A stretch of DNA of 64,000 nucleotides from Burkholderia pyrrocinia (GTDB lineage Bacteria > Pseudomonadota > Gammaproteobacteria > Burkholderiales > Burkholderiaceae), in NCBI RefSeq assembly GCF_022809715.1, contig NZ_CP094459.1:434001-498000 (forward strand). Direction: 5' to 3'. The position numbers and the translations under genes were made by a program. Positions 63,557-64,000 of the stretch are shown piece by piece. Each line of letters opens with the position of its first letter. Within the stretch, counting starts at the first letter, position 1. The notes beneath the pieces were generated by a model that saw only the letters and a program-made list of their open reading frames with translations, was not told the origin of the DNA and did no database searches.

Positions 63557-64000
63557 TTATAGCGTTTCAGCGATTTCCTCACTCGCCGCATACCGGGCAT
63601 CGGTGTGGCACGGCCGGGAATTTGGGGGCTCGATCGGCACGCGTTCGAGCTGGTAGCCATAGCCGTAGAGCGGCAACAGGCGGTAGCCATGCTCCGGAAG
63701 CAGCTGCAACTTGCTGCGCAGCCGGGACGCATGCGTATCGAGCGTGCGCGACTTCATGTCGCGGCGGCGGGCCCACACCGTTTCGAGGATATGGGCGCGC
63801 GACACGGGCCGCGACAGGTTCGCGAACAGCAACTGCGCGAAGCGGAACTCCTTGGGCGTGAGTGAAACGATTGCGTTGCCGAAGCGCACAAGGCAATGCG
63901 TGGCGTCGAATGCGTATTCGCCATACATTTCGCGCGAGCGGGTCGGCGGCCGGCGCACGCCGGCGCGCCGGCTCAGCGCGTTGACGCGCGCGAGCAGTTC
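63557..64000 (-). CDS. Response regulator, C-terminal winged-helix part (5' end outside the window)
   Basis: The frame is open to the window edge and begins [14 protein letters not shown], the usual receiver-to-effector linker of OmpR/PhoB-type regulators. The DNA-binding domain follows: [60 protein letters not shown] and [12 protein letters not shown], ending with [10 protein letters not shown]. An apparent start at 63958 (GTG) is internal. The receiver domain and any kinase partner lie beyond the window. Confidence 0.88.
   Translation of the reverse strand, partial: ELLARVNALSRRAGVRRPPTRSREMYGEYAFDATHCLVRFGNAIVSLTPKEFRFAQLLFANLSRPVSRAHILETVWARRRDMKSRTLDTHASRLRSKLQLLPEHGYRLLPLYGYGYQLERVPIEPPNSRPCHTDARYAASEEIAETL

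Overview
The window is high-GC DNA with dense, tightly packed genes. Gene order and protein style point to a Burkholderia, most likely a member of the Burkholderia cepacia complex. The clearest pointers are the hemA-prfA-prmC-grxD-ubiX string at the right end and the tssJKL / tssBCDEFGH-A / tssM layout of the main Burkholderia type VI secretion (T6SS) locus. The assignment is inference from gene content; no database was searched.

Region 1 (1-10.4 kb) is a T6SS effector island. It opens with the 3' end of a vgrG whose spike carries a C-terminal transthyretin-like domain and an Ala/Gly-rich tail. An intact 1541-residue Rhs effector and its one-gene immunity partner follow. Next comes a graveyard of displaced Rhs ends: a frameshifted immunity-like gene, a broken Rhs core whose last 219 codons still encode an HNH nuclease toxin, an intact DUF4265-type immunity gene, and a heavily decayed third Rhs tail. 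Two small orphan genes and a bidirectional terminator close the island. The toxin and immunity genes look AT-richer than their surroundings, as is usual for exchanged Rhs tips.

Region 2 (10.4-41.1 kb) is a complete structural T6SS locus. tssJ-tssK-tssL run leftward. A TPR lipoprotein gene followed by tssB, tssC, hcp (tssD), tssE, tssF, tssG, clpV (tssH) and tssA runs rightward from a shared divergent promoter region. A second effector module is inserted next: vgrG, a DUF4123 adaptor gene, three tandem DUF3304 lipoprotein genes (probable immunity) and a large Tle1-like lipase effector in which the expected nucleophile position reads Asp. Facing it are tssM, tagF and an OmpA-domain gene on the minus strand. 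Beyond these lie an M15 peptidoglycan peptidase (TagX-like) and a divergent Ala-rich membrane protein. No PAAR protein was seen in the window.

Region 3 (41.2-59.0 kb) is ordinary core and accessory chromosome. It holds a CorA-type transporter, a tiny XapX protein, an oxidoreductase with a divergent LysR regulator, an M1 metallopeptidase lipoprotein, a LEA2-like lipoprotein, a YegP protein, two methyltransferases, a DUF1415 protein, a TetR regulator divergent from an MFS exporter with two well-placed palindromic operators, a nitroreductase, an Hsp70-like protein, a cold-shock protein, an amino-acid permease and a DODA-type dioxygenase.

Region 4 (59.2-64 kb), all on the minus strand, is housekeeping: a response regulator (cut by the window edge), hemA, prfA, prmC, grxD and ubiX.
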